The notes: a model not told the origin generated them from the letters alone. Positions 38,563 to 53,800 are shown, counted from the first letter of the stretch. The stretch: DNA of 64,000 nt from Patella vulgata (GCF_932274485.2 NC_065881.2:75766702-75830701), one strand, 5' to 3'. A program made the numbers and translations.

Positions 38563-39095
38563 CTTTTTAAAGTCGTGTAAAAAATCAATTCTACAAAACA
38601 AAACCATAATAATTACCATCTTGATTTCTTTTAGTTGCGTTACCTTTGTATTCTTTAGAAAAGAAGCGTGCCTTCCGTTTTGTGTTAGAATATGAACAGT
38701 TCTAATTACTCTTAACTCCTTCAAAACCGTGATTTTAAAAAAGTTATTTATATGCAAATAATGAAAAATATTCTTACCTGGAATCCATTGAACAGTTTTT
38801 ATAGAATTAGAGTGATAATTAGCTAAAATGTAAAACTTTGCTACATAAAAAGTAGAAAGACGTCCTGTTAATTATAAAATAAGAGCAGGAATGGTGGAAC
38901 AATAGACATAACGTCATGGCTTGCATTATGACGTCGTTTAATTATTTGACGCAATAATGGACAGCGTTTCTTTTTTGTTTTTCTTTTTTTTCCTGATAAA
39001 AGTGCACAACAAACCCGACTACATTGAGAACTTCCGGAAGTTCATATATATGGCTTTTAATTTTAAAAGATATAATATTGGTTATATGTAATGGT
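35873..39095. repeat. Segmental duplication, copy 2, right part
   Basis: Collinear with about 945-5010 in copy 1 except for the hAT element, which is absent here (single GTATCCAT at 36648-36655). Intron sequences also match, so this is a DNA duplication and not a retrocopy. Confidence 0.9.
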
Positions 39096-39528
39096 ATTTG
39101 ATGAAAGGTGTGGTAAATTTCCCATTCAGTAAGTGGCGTACATAAGGTCGAGGTGAGGGGTGGAAGGGGTAATGGTGCTTTGACACTGATCAGTGCACCG
39201 GCATCCATTTGAGTGAATGGAGGGTGATCCTATCAAAAAGTAAAAATAAAATTAAAAGTTTTTTTGAAAATTGAAGTTATCGCTGTTAACTTGGTGTTCA
39301 CACTGCCATACACCCCAACAAGCTGGTATGAGGATGTCACAGATCTTAATTTGTTAATATACTCTTAAAAAAAAAGTAGGGATATTGAAATGCAAATACT
39401 TTTACAGGTTGTGATACGATAAATAGTCATGGACACTTGACATGCTTTGAGAGTATGTTCACAAATGAAGAACACAACACAACCACTGAGCTGCACACGC
39501 GACACGCAATAGCGCCATACAAGTGGGA

Positions 39529-39776
39529 AATGAAATGAAATGGGGTTTAACATCCTACGTTTTTGCTCCGAACTGGGCTAATGAAGACGGGCATACGCCA
39601 TACAGTGTGCTATGAGGGAAATTTTTCCCGGACAGCGGTAATACGGCCTACTCTTATATCGAATTCCAACTGTCAAGGGATCTTTTACGTGCACGCCAAT
39701 GTGTACACGGGACCTCGGTTTTCCGTCTCATCCAAATGACTAGACAGCTGTCCTTGTCAGGCCCTCCGTCCTGCAT
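39529..39776 (-). mobile_element. SINE A inserted in the Tc1 relic
   Basis: Minus-strand SINE A tail (AAATGAAATGAAATGGGGTT) and body, flanked by a 13-bp target duplication CATACAAGTGGGA (39516-39528 and 39777-39789). A clean retroposition signature. Confidence 0.88.
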
Positions 39777-39941
39777 CATACAAGTGGGAGGGATTCATTG
39801 TCAACTTTGACACTTCAAGGAAGGGTTGATGAAAACTGCCGCGTGCTGGTTTATCCTATCCATGTTTGCTTTCCTATCGGTTCTTGCATAAGATTTACTG
39901 TTTAGCGTATATTTGCTTTAGTGTGTTGCGTTTAATTTGCA

Positions 39942-40931
39942 ATGAGACGTCTTCAACATGATGAACGTCTATACGTGCTACTGGCATGCTTCAAATGGGT
40001 TCTACACAGCGAGTAGTAGCCAACATGCTTAATGTGTCACAAACACACAATGTTGATGATAGACCTCGTTCAGGTTGTCCCAGAGCCACTACAAAAGCCG
40101 AGGATCGATACATTCGTACACAGGTCCTGCGAAATCGAGGACAAACGACCAACCAGCTTTCTGTAAACTTGTACCAAGTTACAGGATTTCGAGTTACACC
40201 CCAAACGATTAGAAATCGGCCACATGCAGCCTATTTACATGCGCGACGACCGGTGTTGTGCCTCCATTAACTCGTCAGCACATGACAAACAGCCGCCAAT
40301 GGTGTCGGCAGCGTAGAAATTAGGGAAATCGTCGATGGGCGCGTGTAATGTTCTCAGATGAGTCCAGACTTACGCTGGATTTCACCGATAGGCGTGCTCG
40401 CGTTTGGAGGCGTGTAAATGAGCGTCATGCTTACGTTAACGCCAGACAGCATGCATGACAGATTCGGGCGTGGGTCTGTTATGGTGTGGGGATGAATCAC
40501 CATGACTGGCAGAACGGACTTGCATATTGTTCAAGGAAGGGTCACTGGTGTGTAATACCGTGACCAAACCCTGGCACCGATAGTTCTGCCCTTTGCTCAA
40601 CGTGCAGGTGGACGTTTCATCTTTCAAGATGATAATGCCCGTGTCCACCGCGCTCGTGTCGTGAATGACTACATCCAGCGTCACTATATTGTCCATATGC
40701 CTTGGCCAGCCATCAGTCCTGACCTTTCCCATATAGAGCATGTCTGGGGACGTGATCGGGAGACGTGTTCGTCGACGTCAAAGTGAACGGACAACACTGC
40801 AAGAATTGGCCGTGGCACTGTAAGAGGAGTGGGCCAGATTGCCCCAAATCGTGATTGGACGGTTGATTAGGAGCATGCCACGACGAATTGCTGAATGTCT
40901 GAGGATTGGTGGAGCAATTACTCATTATTAA
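39942..40931 (+). pseudogene. Broken Tc1-like transposase
   Basis: Matches the intact 339-aa transposase piecewise: MRRLQHDERL at the start, QMGSTQRVVANMLNVSQ, DRPRSGCPRATT, FSDESRLTLDF, FQDDNARVHRARVV, SPDLSHIEHVWG, and RRIAECLRIGG before TAA. There are several frameshifts, a deletion after NVSQ and in-frame stops, so it is dead. Non-autonomous movement using the intact copy's transposase is conceivable because the ends are related. Confidence 0.9.
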
Positions 40932-41145
40932 GACAAAAATCAAAAGCGTCCATTTTCACTTTTGACAGTGTATCTCTTTGCGAGTGAAATGGGGCCGTCA
41001 GACAAACCGCCCATATGAACTGTGTATGTTCATGTGTAGGCAATTGACCTGTTATTAACATACACTGGTTCCTCTAATAAAAACAGCAGTCCATCTCTGC
41101 AGTTTTGTATTGTTTCTGAATATCCCCCACTTTTTTTGAAGAGTA

Positions 41146-41843
41146 TATAAATAACAATAGCAGCCCCTGAATCAGAGTGTCAAACAGTAAAATTTCTATT
41201 AAAATATTTGGTTTTTATTTATTATAAAACAGAATCGTATACATAAATATGTAAAACAGAATCAATTTATGCATATAAAAATATGCCACTGGTCATATTG
41301 TGAACATTTTTCACATTTACAAGCATTAACAGTCAAAACAGGTGTCCTCGTTTTCCCCGAGTTTTAAAGAATTAAATCAAAAACTTCATGGATCTGGAAT
41401 AACTTATCCTATATTGTAGTCACAAGCTTAACATGTCAAAATCTGCTAAAAAAAAATGCAAAAACAGAAAATTTTAAAATCTGGTATAAAAATATTCACT
41501 AAAGTTAACAAATTAAGGATAAATTAATTATGGACAGATGTAGATTCAAATACACAGAATATATTTTAATTAGGTGTTCTGCATTCCTCCATAATAGCTT
41601 CATGTGAAAACGTCAAATACATTAATGCATGCATGATAAACTTGCTGTAAATATCATGATCTCTTTACATTGTTTTGGAGTTCATAATGAATTATGATAT
41701 AATAAAACTACATGTAAAGTTTTCTATAAATAAAATTATGGATGCCTGATTAGTTAAGCTGCAGACACACTAGGCAAATTTCTGCCAGAATGAATCCGTG
41801 AATATTAATAGATTAATTATTCAGCAATAATTGACCAATACAT
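41146..41843 (-). other. Probable 3' UTR of DHRS1
   Basis: AT-rich sequence after the DHRS1 stop. TTTATTTATT on the plus strand at about 41213-41222 gives AATAAATAAA on the minus strand, a poly(A) signal about 0.6 kb past the stop and just before the Tc1 relic. Confidence 0.55.
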
Positions 41844-44800
41844 TTAGAATTTACTAGAAGCCAATGTTAACACCCAGTATGGTATTTTAATAAATCCAGG
41901 AATAAATGGAGCTAACCAACCATATCCACCTTGCTGCAACAGATATTTTACTTGTCGAATAGATGCTAGATGTCTCCCTGAAATGGAAAAATATAGGGTT
42001 AATAAATCAACTAAAATTGAGCAATCATATTAAAACTAAATATTTTTCTTTTTTGTTTATTCTAAGCCTAATGATAAAAGTTATTTAAAAAAAGAATTTT
42101 CTGTATCACAAGTTCTGATTGGTAGGTTGATCTAGAGTCGACCAATCTTTTTTAAATATGTCCATAGTTGTGTATTGATTTTAAAATGTTTATTGTGCCT
42201 TAAATATTGGGATATTAGAAACCCTTATTTTCACTGTCAAATAACATCAATATTAAATGTCTAATTCATGTTTTTATTTCGAATATTATGGATAATACTG
42301 AGTTAGAGGCTTAGCTCCTTTGAGTAATTATCAGAAATAATTAAAAAATGTGATTGGCTTTTAGTTCTTCAAGATGTTAAACATTAATTATACAAAACAT
42401 GTACTGGTAACAATGATAAATTTAGCTGATCTATTAAATGGAATCTTTGCCATTAAATAGTCTTCATAACATAAACATTGTATATTAAGTTCATATGAAT
42501 TGGAAAAGAACTAGATTATTTATTAAAGTGATCAGAGTAATAATTCTAGACATCTTCATTTCATTAACGTACAGTGATTCTCAACCAGTGTACCGCGAGA
42601 TCTTCCTAAATGTGCCGAGAAATTTTGAACGGCACACAAAGAAAATGTGAAAAAGCATGTGATTCAAACTGAGTATTCACTGGTGTCTACTGATAAGTTC
42701 ATAGCTGTGTTTGAGTCATTCTATGTGTTTATGACTAGTCTCTGTCTTCAGTTGTATGCTGTCTGACTTACCATGTTTTCATTTTGCAAATTTCAAATAT
42801 TTTTCATATATATTTAGCCAGGTGTGGCACTATTTTTTCATGTGTTCCAAGGTGTACCGTTAGCAAAAAAGGTTGAGAACCACTGCATTAACATAACAAG
42901 TGATTGCCATGCAAGATACACCGACATTTTGCAAGAGATGGACAGAGAACAGGGAAAATCAATAGGGCTCATCCTCTCATTCTCCCAATGCTTTACATTG
43001 AAGTTGGAAAAAAAATCAGTTAAAAACTGATTCAAGATTTATAATTTAGTCTGTTGCACACATACTGACAAAGGCTTCCTTTTAAAAATTGTGTTTTTAT
43101 TGGTCAAGGCTATTGCATAGCTTTAGGGAACTAACCCAAATCATGGCCAGTGAATATACATAATATAACCCCCATGTTGTAAGATACAGTGTTTGAAAAG
43201 TGTTAAATAAACACAAATAATAATATAAATTTGTTTGTTTTATAATACAGATTAAATGGAATTTAAGGTCCTACTGTTTCTGTATTACCACTGGTTCTGT
43301 AATACAAGTGTATTTGTTAAAATAATTCAATGTGAATTAACAACCCACAAGTTGAGTTTTGATGTGCACCAAAATAAAACACATTCAAGATGAGAGAGAG
43401 AGAGAGAGAGAAATGGGGTTTAACGTCGACACAAATTAGGTCATTTCGGGACTAACACATGGTTCAATTTTATTTCAAACCCACAAGGTTGGACAGGCGA
43501 CCCTACTCCTTGTCACGTACAACCAGGGAATCGAAACCCCGCCAGTTGACTCAATGACAGACCGTATGATACAGCGCACACGTGATAACCATTTGGCCAT
43601 CCACCCCCCCCCCCACACCCCCACTTTCAAGATCTTTTGACCCTTATTTGTTAAGTTTCATCTCAATCAGGCAAAAATTACAGTCTCTGGAGGGTCTACA
43701 GACTTCCTACATATTACACTATTTGCATAAATGGAAGTGGCCATTTTGATGGGAAGTTTCTGTCCGATTTTCACGAAATTCTATCTCAACAGTAATTATG
43801 GTGTAACGGTGATATCTATGAAAGCTTTTTTATATAAAAAAAAATATGAGACCTCCAGAGCATTCACAAGCTAAAACAGCAATAAACCAGTGCGACGACA
43901 GTATACAACCACATTTCAATTTAGGCGTATAAAAAGTAAACAATCAAGGTGAAAGTTTATATAAGACATAAATATGTTTACCATTGACATCATCAAAACC
44001 ATATTCATCTCCCAACTCAGTTGATAACAAAATACGTGCAGTTTTCTTAATGACATTTGGATCTAAAAGAAATTAAATATAAATTACATTTCTGCTCATG
44101 ATATTTGCTTCATTACATGAAGTCTGTTGCTTAACAAATTTAAAGGTAATTGAAAGTCTTGAGCTTTAACATGTTTTTCTGAGTAGTCTTGTAGTCAAGG
44201 ACAATAACTCTGGAAGTAATCATCAGAAATCAATGAAAAAAGACTTTCTTTCTGTGTCAAAGTCAATCGGATGATAACTTTTTTCAAATTGATTTAGTGC
44301 CATAACTGTGACAGTAAATAGCGGCAGACGTCTTTATTACATGCACCCGGCACCTCCTACACTGTAAAAAGTTTATGTGAAAAAACACGAAATTACTGTG
44401 AAATAATACAAATTCACTTGTTAAAAAACATTGCGATGTAAATTTCCGCGATTATCCTGTTTTTTAACATTTTCGTGAAATTTCAACTTTTAACAGTCGT
44501 TAAAGTGTTAATTAACAGTAACTTAATGTGAAATAACAAGTTTGCTGTAATTTCACAGAAGGCTGTACTTTTACATGGAGAGGTAGATCTTTAGTCGATA
44601 TGACAATTTAGTAGGCCCTATCTATTGTGCCTTTACCACGCAAAATAACCAAACAGGGAGGATCATAACGGTTTCTCACGAGAATATTTTTAAAGTATGC
44701 CAGGATCAAGCAATTATACTTTTATAAAATGTCAATACAATTAGAATGACTGGAAGTTAGAACATATTGACTTTTGACTAAATTCCCCCTTGGAATTTTT

Positions 44801-47800
44801 ATCATACCTATAATATGTATGCACAAATAAAAATGACGGCAGTTCGGGCTTTTGAATAATACTCTGACCATAGAAAAGAGGGACATATTACAAATGATAC
44901 TTAATTTGCAATGAATGGCGGCAACAGGGAAAGGGGGGGGGGGGTGTAGGAAAAATGTCACCGAAAAAAATAGCACCGGAAGACATGGCACCTGGAAAAA
45001 ATTTCACCCGAAAAATAAAATAGAATCAAAAAAACATTGGATACAGAGATAAGTAATCGAGAGAGTCACGCCTGGCGGCGTTCCTACTCACTGTGATGTA
45101 TGTATACACCCTTTTTCTGGTTGCGGCATTTTTCCGAATGCCATTTTTTCCGGGTGCCATTTTTTCCATATCATTTTTTTCCGGTGTCATTTTTCCGTAC
45201 CCCATGAGTGGGGTGTTGTACATGAGCGTTGTACCGATTTTTTGGCTCAAAAACCCCAAAAGGGGACGATTTTCAGGCGTTGTACCGACTGTGTACCCCC
45301 ACCCCCTCCCCGGGCCTCCCAACCTCAAACCCTCCAGTTGGCGACGCCCATGCTTCAGCCAAAAATAACAATGACGCAATCTAGTGGTCGTGCAAGTTCG
45401 CAACACGTGACTGAATTTCACGACATGAATTAGTCAACGTTAACGAGTGAAACTCATCTGAATATCAAAATCAGCTGTAGTTTTACACCTTATTTGATTC
45501 CTAAATAGATCAATAAATATAGCTTACTCATACTGCCGATAGAAATAAATAATCGGAATTTTTCGTTTTGCAGCCTTGACGCGACCATTTAACGGCAACC
45601 GTCTATTCGCGCCATTTCGCTAACATGGCCATAACCCAACTGTAAACATCAACATCAAATTCACAGTACCAGAGTAACCAGAATTACCTACCAGTCGGTA
45701 AGTCGTCCAAGCATAAGAATATGATTGACGACGAATTCCTCTGAGCCTCTCACTTACATAAATTAGAACTGCTAGTGCCTGTCTGTATACTACAGAGTTG
45801 TCTTTGACTCTTTCCCCATCCCTCAAGATTTTAGAACGAAGACCGCATGGCAGATGGCTGACGCCATAATGATGATGAGGCAAGACCAGTTGGAATTGAA
45901 TAGAAATAGTGTTTTAAATGTCCTATTTTTCTCTACCTTATGGGCTGGTGAAAACGGCTATATTAAATTTATATACGTACTGTAGAGGGTTCACATGAAA
46001 TTTTTAGGGGCGTCAATATTTGTCAGTCTACAAACAGTCCAGACTGATGACACCCATTTTAGATTAACATTGCAATATGGTGGACTTGAGACTGCCTGCT
46101 GTTTGAAAAAAAAATATTATAAAATGGTAGGCCTACATAAGTTTTGTTATATACCGGTAGGCCCTACTCACATTTCGTACAAAAATAAATAAAGTTTGAG
46201 TACGAAAAAAAGGTGGTATCAAGAATGTAAGTGGTATGAAATTATCCGTTTGCCATGTCAGCCGGCAAATTGTCACCCCAAAATTGGCAAATACCTCTAA
46301 AAGTAACTGAAATCTACACCAACTGTTTAGACCTTTTCCTTTTGTTATTATTTTGACTATTGATAGATGAATTTCAAACTTGAAATTTCAATATTTAAAA
46401 AAATTTGTTCTATAAACTGGTTTAACCCTTTCGGTCCTGAATTATTTAAAACCAATGCACGCTCCCGACCTGAATTAATTTTAGAATTGAGACCTAAAAA
46501 TTTCAAATGAAACTTTAATACAGAAGCAATGATGCAAACCCCAAACATGAATTGAATTTATTTTAGCATTTAGTCTGATTTTTCAGAAAATGTAATTTGT
46601 TTTCATATTTACTCCCTTGAAGCCCGGTTGAACGGACCGGACCTCCACATTTTTCGCAAAAAGAGTAGCTGTGAATCTGTGGACTGTGCACCCATTACGC
46701 AGGATCAACAAGGTCTAGTACAGAGTTATTTATGACAAAATTACCGTCTGTTTATACTTCAAAATCCTTGTTATCCGATTCATTATCCATAATAATTTCA
46801 CCCAAGTTTTCCTCTAGAGTCATGTACGCCATTGACATAACGTCATCATAAACAATGCAGAAAATTCGAAGTTTTTAAACTGAAGTTTGCAAGTTAATTT
46901 TTCTTAATCTCGATAACTATAAATAGAACATAAAATGTCGACCGGAAACAGGAGAAGCCAAGCTTGCTTACATAAATCATGGACTCAAATCATGAAAAAA
47001 CAAAGGTTTTGTACAAGAGGGGTCATATCGATCTGGTTGCGAGAGAGGTTTTTGCGTCTGGTCCAAGAGAGTTAAATTGTTGTGAGGTTGATGGATTTCC
47101 AGTCTCAAGAATAATTGTGATATTGACATCCAGTCTTTTCGAAATTGAAAACGGCTAACTTGCAGAACAACTTTCTTTAAATATTGAAGTTAGGAAATTT
47201 TAATTTTGAAAATCATCTATCAACAGTCAAAGTAATAACAATTTTAAGGTCAAATCAGTTTTTGTAGATATCACTTACCTTTAGAAATATTTGCCAATTT
47301 TAGGGTGACACTTTGAAAAAATCAGACAATAAATAATGACTCTATGAGGCTAAATTCTTCTTTTTGATTTCTAGTCTCGGGACTGAAAATAAATTTCGGC
47401 CATTCCCAAAATATAGTGGTCGAAATCCGAGGAGATTTCTGTAATTAGAGGGGTGCTGACTTCAATCTGGTCCCCCCTCATCCTCATGAGGGCTGGTATG
47501 GAAAAACGTTCTAGTCCATTGGAGGGTGAACAGGGTAGGCATGTGCCGATGCCCTGGCGAAATTCATCCTCATTGCACATGCTTGGCAAATGTCCGTCTC
47601 TAAAAAGCTTTACAGTGCATAAAAATGGGGCGTTAAACTCCATTTAATTTCTATTTATAGACCTAATTACCCCCCCCCCCCTTTAAGATATACTCTCTAC
47701 ATTAATTATGTCCCAAATCAAATATGACAGTCACAAAACCACAGAGATATATGGTACTAACACGAACCACAGATTCATATACCGTTTTATGCCATTATAG

Positions 47801-50800
47801 ATATAAGATCCAGGGAATACTCTCGATTATCAAGAACATGCAAAAAAATAATGTCCCACACTATTCAACTTCGTGTTTAATCGTGAAGTTACCTATCGAG
47901 ATCTCGGAAAGGTCAAAGGTCAGGTGAACCATTTCTGATACGAAGTTAGACCGCAACACACACAAATAGTTTCGTAAATATAGTTCACTTTCAATGGACG
48001 TCGATGAAAAGTTACTTTCTTACAAAAATTCAGGGGTTGGCAGTAGGGATTACTTGGATATGTTTTCTTGAGGTAAATTATAAGTAAATCTGATATGTAC
48101 TATATATGTAGATCATTTGTGGCATTTTGTTTCCCGAGTTATTGCCCTCCGGAAGTTTGCATCAAAGCTACCTACACAAACGACAAATCTAGCAATTGAG
48201 AGTTAAAGATTTTGTTTTGTTACTTTTTAGTGATGGATGAAGTTATTACTTTCGTCGAGAAACTAATTCCTGATATATCTCAAACCCAGTTCAGTCTTTT
48301 AAGGTCTAGATTTGAAGACATAGGCATCTCAACTATTGAAAACTTAACATACTTGAATGTTGAGGATTTGACAGACATTTTGAAACTTGTTCCTGCGAGA
48401 CGATTTATAGCTGAGGTTAAAAGGAGGCTTAATATTGGTAGGTATTAATGTTGTATTTTTTATGTAAAAGCAGGTCTGACTCCCCACTCTCATACTCTAA
48501 TCACAAAATGCAGTAATATATTCTTGGCACCAGTATCCTTTCATCCAATTTTTACATACAACCAATTTGCATAAGAAATTGTGTACCAGTACTTAGATAT
48601 AGAATTACATGTTTTAGTGTGACAGGCGTAAGTAAATACGTAATTCAATAATCACATTTGTGTCGCTAATAGTGAAACAGAGGCCTTAGTAGGGTCAAAA
48701 GTAGTACTCACATGCCTATAGTAGCAAAATGCGACTGAAAATCAAGTTGGGCTGAAATTCCTTAACCGACCTGATAATAATATTAACATTAACCATATTT
48801 GGAAACCTTAATTTTCTAATTCCTAAATGGGAGTCGCGGTGGCTCAGTGAGTATGGGGCTTGCTTGCTAACCAGGAGATCGTGGGTTTGATACCCGTCGG
48901 GGAAAGATCATCTAGATTTTCCAATCCGGCTTCCCCTTGTCAGTGGTGCAGACCCAAGTGGCAAGAAATAGCACCTAGTCGTTCGGATGGGACAAAAAAC
49001 CGAGGTCCTGTGTGCTGCATAAGGGAGCACGTTGAATAACCCAGACAGTTGGAAATCGACTAAAGAGTAGGCGAGTACGAGTTATCGCCGGCTGTCCTGG
49101 CAAAATTTCCCTCATTGCACCCTGCATGGCATTGCCGTCTTCATTAGCCAATTAAATAAGTGCATAAAAGTAGGACGTTAAATTTTATTTCCAATTCATG
49201 AATGTCTTTTTGTCATGATCATGAGCGTACAAGGCTGTGGGACTGCAGCTCCCATGTCAAGTTGGCGAAACTCCATTACATCTGTGTACTAATCACATTC
49301 AAGAAATTACAGCCTTTACAAGGATGATTTACGGTATTCTAGCTTATAGAGTGCACTGAATCATTCAGGTCATGACCTGTTTATTGTCTGTCTGTCCATT
49401 GAAATAAAACATGCATATCTGTACAGTTAATAGCATGCAGGTCAAGCTCTCATCAAATAGTCAGATTAATACCCCCAATTACAAATTTTCTTTCTGTCTT
49501 TCAGCTGATGTTGGAAACTTGTCATCAGCCTCTGCAGAAAGTACTTATCAAACAGACCACAGTACATCAACATGGTTGTTGAATTCTTCTGCCACTGGCA
49601 GTGCAAGTAGTGCCAGTAGTTCTTTTTCTGATGACACAAGATCTGGTTCTCCATCAATTACACAATTATGGTCTCAGTCTTTTAATATTCCTTGAGAAAA
49701 GTTTTCCAAATCTTTTTTGGAAGATTGCGAAAAGAAAAAAAGACCTGATGAATCAATGCGTCGTGAGGCAATACGAATATTATGCCAAAGTATGAGAGAA
49801 GTATGTACAAAACCAAACTCCAAAGACATTCATGTGATCGCGGCAAAATTTGTAAATGAATACAAAGAATCATTGGGAGATATGATAATGGGAAAGATGA
49901 TCGGTAATGGGTACTCCAGTGTCCTGTCTAGTATGACTGAACGTCTCAACAATTTGAATCGAAAAACAAGCAATGGGCCCAGCATTGAATATGATTCCAG
50001 TAAAGTGTCTTCGCAAAAGTATGGCTGTCTGTCAACATGGAGCATAGACATCGACTCTGAGGAAGAACAGGGTATGGTCGAAAAACGTGATTGGATGAAA
50101 AATGAATTTATGAAATCGAAAAATATTAGTTGCTTAAGCACGATCACAGAATACATGAAAGAAACCTATCCTCTTCAAAGAAAAACTATAAATACTGGTA
50201 GTACTGATGATGTACGGAAAGATTTCCCTTATTTGTTTGAAAAACAATTTATGGCTGTGCATTTTGAAAGACTCACGGGACACTCCTTGGATAATTATAA
50301 AAAGTCGGAGAAGAAGAAGTTTTCAGTTATTCATTTTTTAATTGCGTTTGTAAAGTTATTGATGGTGTCTTTTAAGGAAGATGGCCTTTTGGAATTTTAT
50401 CAGGTGTGTTAAATTTTATTTTGTGCATCCGTATGAATTCGGTGGAATTATGAATTATTTTTTTTGAAGTATAGCTACTGTGTGGGCATATCTTTAAATT
50501 ATATATATCGTCGGTGAAGAGTCAAAAGGTCGTATATCAATAATTTGGTAAAAACTTTTTATTACATTTATGAATTCAAAATCAGAAGGCGCAACTTTTC
50601 ATAGCCTGACATTTTATAGCCTTAAGTTTATTGGCGGTAAAATACAAATGTGAATAGTCATACGGTTTCTCCTCAACAGAAACATTCATACTTTAATCAA
50701 TTGTTAACAAAATGATTTTGAAGCATTATTGATAATCAGAGAATGTGAAATCTGCCTTTTTTCAAAATTTTATGAGATACGACAATTTGCTATTTAATAT

Positions 50801-53800
50801 AATTACTTTTTAGGTAAATATGTCTGACATACGACATTTTGTATACCGCCCCACCCCCTTACAGGTAACAAAAAGTCGTATACCTGGTTTCATTTTCAAT
50901 TTGTGCCAGTCAAAATGTTGTATCTCCGCTTTTTACAAAAGGCTTTGTTTGTTGTAAGGTCATTATTCTGTTGCACTTGTGTGAAAAACGTAAATCGGTT
51001 TTTAGTGTCTCCTGAAAAATTTGTAAAAACCGAGATAAGACATTTTAACTCTTCACCGACGATATGTAAATAATTGTTTTTTTATCCCTCAATAAAGTAT
51101 TTGAAACATGTAATCTGTATGATAACGTGTATATTCATTCTACTACACTAATGACAGCCTGCAGTCTTGTAGTGTATTGCAACAATATCTTATCGCAGTG
51201 TCTCAGTGAGTACAGTGTTTGCTCGCAAAAGATACTCTTGATTTTTCAATCTAGCTTTCCCTTGCCCAGGACCTTGTGTGCATCAGGTGCACAGATTAAC
51301 AAGAAGAAGAAGAGTAGAGGAGTTATCGCTATCATTGCGTTTTCATTAGCCCATAAGGTGCATAAACATTAAACTCATTTCATTTTTTTCTTCAGTAATA
51401 TTAGTATTTAATTGAATTATAATATATACAGTATATTTTTATACGCCCGTCGCCCATGTCGGTCTGGCGTCCACAATTGGTTGTGAACGCAATAGAGACC
51501 ACAATTTTTGTCACATGTTTATAAAATTTGGTGTGTAGGTTCATATCCACAAGATCTCGGACGAGTCGCCAAATATTTTTTGAGTTGCTGCCCTTGATAT
51601 ATAACGAAAATACGTTAAAAGTGGCTTGTGAACGCGATAGAGGCCACAGTTTTTGTCCAATGTTTATAAAATGTAGTGTGTAGGTTTATATCCACAAGAT
51701 CTCGGACGAGTTCGAATTTGAACACGATTCGACAAATATTTCTGGAGTTACTGCCCTTGATATACCGAAAATACTTTAAAAATGGCTTGTGAACGCAATA
51801 GAGACCACAGTTTTTGTCCAATGTTTATAATATTTGGTGTGTAGGTTTATATCCACAAGATCTCGAATCTCAGCACGATTTGACAAATATTTATGGAGTT
51901 ATTGCCCTTGATATACCGAAAATACGTTAAAAGTGGCTTGTGAACGCGATAGAGACCAAAGTTTTTGTCCGATGTTTATAAAATTTAGTGTGTAGGTTTA
52001 TATCCACAAGATATCGGATGAGTTCGAATTTGAGCACAATTCGACAAATATTCCAAGAATTACTGCCCTTGATATACCGAAAATACGTTAAGAATGGCTT
52101 GGTGTGTAGGTTTATATCCACAAAATCTCGGAAGAGTTCAAATCTGAACATGGTTCGACAATTATTTCCAGAGTTTCTGCCCTTGATATACCGAAATTAC
52201 GTTAAAAATGGCTTGTGAACACGATAGAGGCAAGAGGGTTTGATAGATTTTTATAAAATTTGGTGTGTAGGTTTATATCTACAAGATCTTGGACGATTCC
52301 GAATCTCAATAATATTTTCAGAGTTACTGCCCTTGACTTGTGCACATACAATAATTGTCAAAGATATAAAGCTACCGAGGGCGTATATCGCGTAGGTGAC
52401 CGCTCTTTCCATCTTGTGATATTTTCTGTATCAACAAAAATATCCAATCTGCCAATGTTAAGTATTGATGTGACATATGGGATTATTTTCTTCAGCCTTG
52501 TATAGATACGAAACAAGTTGAAGCGGTGCAAAGGAAAGATGGTGCTCCTGTGATTGCAGTAATCGGTATGTATGATCGCATTCATCTGATTACTTGCGTG
52601 CATAAAAGTGGGACCCCATTTCATTTCAACTGATTACTAATGACTCTCACTTTAAGCACATGCTCTCATCAAGCGTGAACTCAAATGGAAACCTTCGACA
52701 GAATTCCAGAGAGGGGGGTAGTAAGAGGGTCAGAATGCAGGGTTGGTGATTTATTTTATTTATCAATTGTTTACATACATACTTTGGAACTGTTGAAAAA
52801 TGATATTTTTGCTGCAAAATGTCTCAATTAGTTCAATGATAAATTAGATTTGAATCCGCCAATCTAAATAAATTTATATCTTAATTTCGTTTCGTGTGTT
52901 TGGTTTGACTCCATTAAGATTAACGAGAGTTCATGTTCTGGGGTCATGTCAGTCAACCCTGACCTGTGACGTTTCAAAATTTACTGAGCCAATCAGAAGA
53001 TTGCTCATAAATCGCACTGTTTGTTTTTTCTATTAGTTCTCCAGATGATTTCGTCCCTCAATGAATAAACGAAAATGAACACAAAATACATAATATTTCG
53101 TTTTAAATGCACACTTATTTTGGTGTAACTAGAAAAAATTTCATTTGATGTTTGATAAAGCTAATGTCACACCGAAAAGATGATAGCCGACGCGACGCAA
53201 CTCGACGGTTTTGTTGGGGAGAATCGGTTGATGTGAACACTTCTACGACTACGATTTCCAGTTTCCGTCCCGTCGCGAAGATTAAACATGTTTAATATTT
53301 GTCGGCCGTCGTCGGGTCCCGTCGGTTGGTGTGAACACTCAGTGCGACCCGACTGGACCAGACAATCTCCACCAGCCAATCAGATGACAGCGTTTTGTCA
53401 AGTGCAAATCTAAAATAAACATGGCAAACTTCTGGCACCTCAAAAATGAAGAGAAGCTTGGTTCAATGTGGGAGAGGGAGTATGAAGTAGAAGTGACGTC
53501 AATGAAGCTAGGTACTGCTTTTGTGTCAGCTCCATCACATTTCCCGACACTTCCTTCAGTTAGTTCATATCCTGCTCGCCAGGCTGCGCAGCGACACTCA
53601 CGACTGTCAGTTGGTGAAAGTCGCGGTGGTGTGACCGATGTCGTCGTAGATACTGCGGACTGCTACGATTTTCCTCAACTCATAAAAATGTTGTGTCGGC
53701 TATCGTCTTTTCGGTGTGACATTAGCTTAAGATTTAGTGCATCATGCGATTATCCATGTCCGCTGATATTTTTTTCTACTCTAACTACTACTCTTTCTAC

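Larger units (their letters stand above)
39359..41145 (+). mobile_element. Decayed Tc1-type element, relative of 11267-12792
   Basis: Ends read ACTCTTAAAAAAAAAGTAGGG and the inverse ACTTTTTTTGAAGAGT, next to TATA. The interior holds a decayed transposase on the plus strand and a SINE inserted at 39529-39776. Confidence 0.88.

Noticed and set aside
46422-47100. A piggyBac element starting TTAACCCTTTCGGTCC
   Set aside because: Only one possible end and a short acidic frame (MAYMTLEENLGE) were found; no second end or transposase core.
51615-52151. Repeated minus-strand frames (VDINLHTKFYKH)
   Set aside because: Readings of the ~155-bp tandem array.
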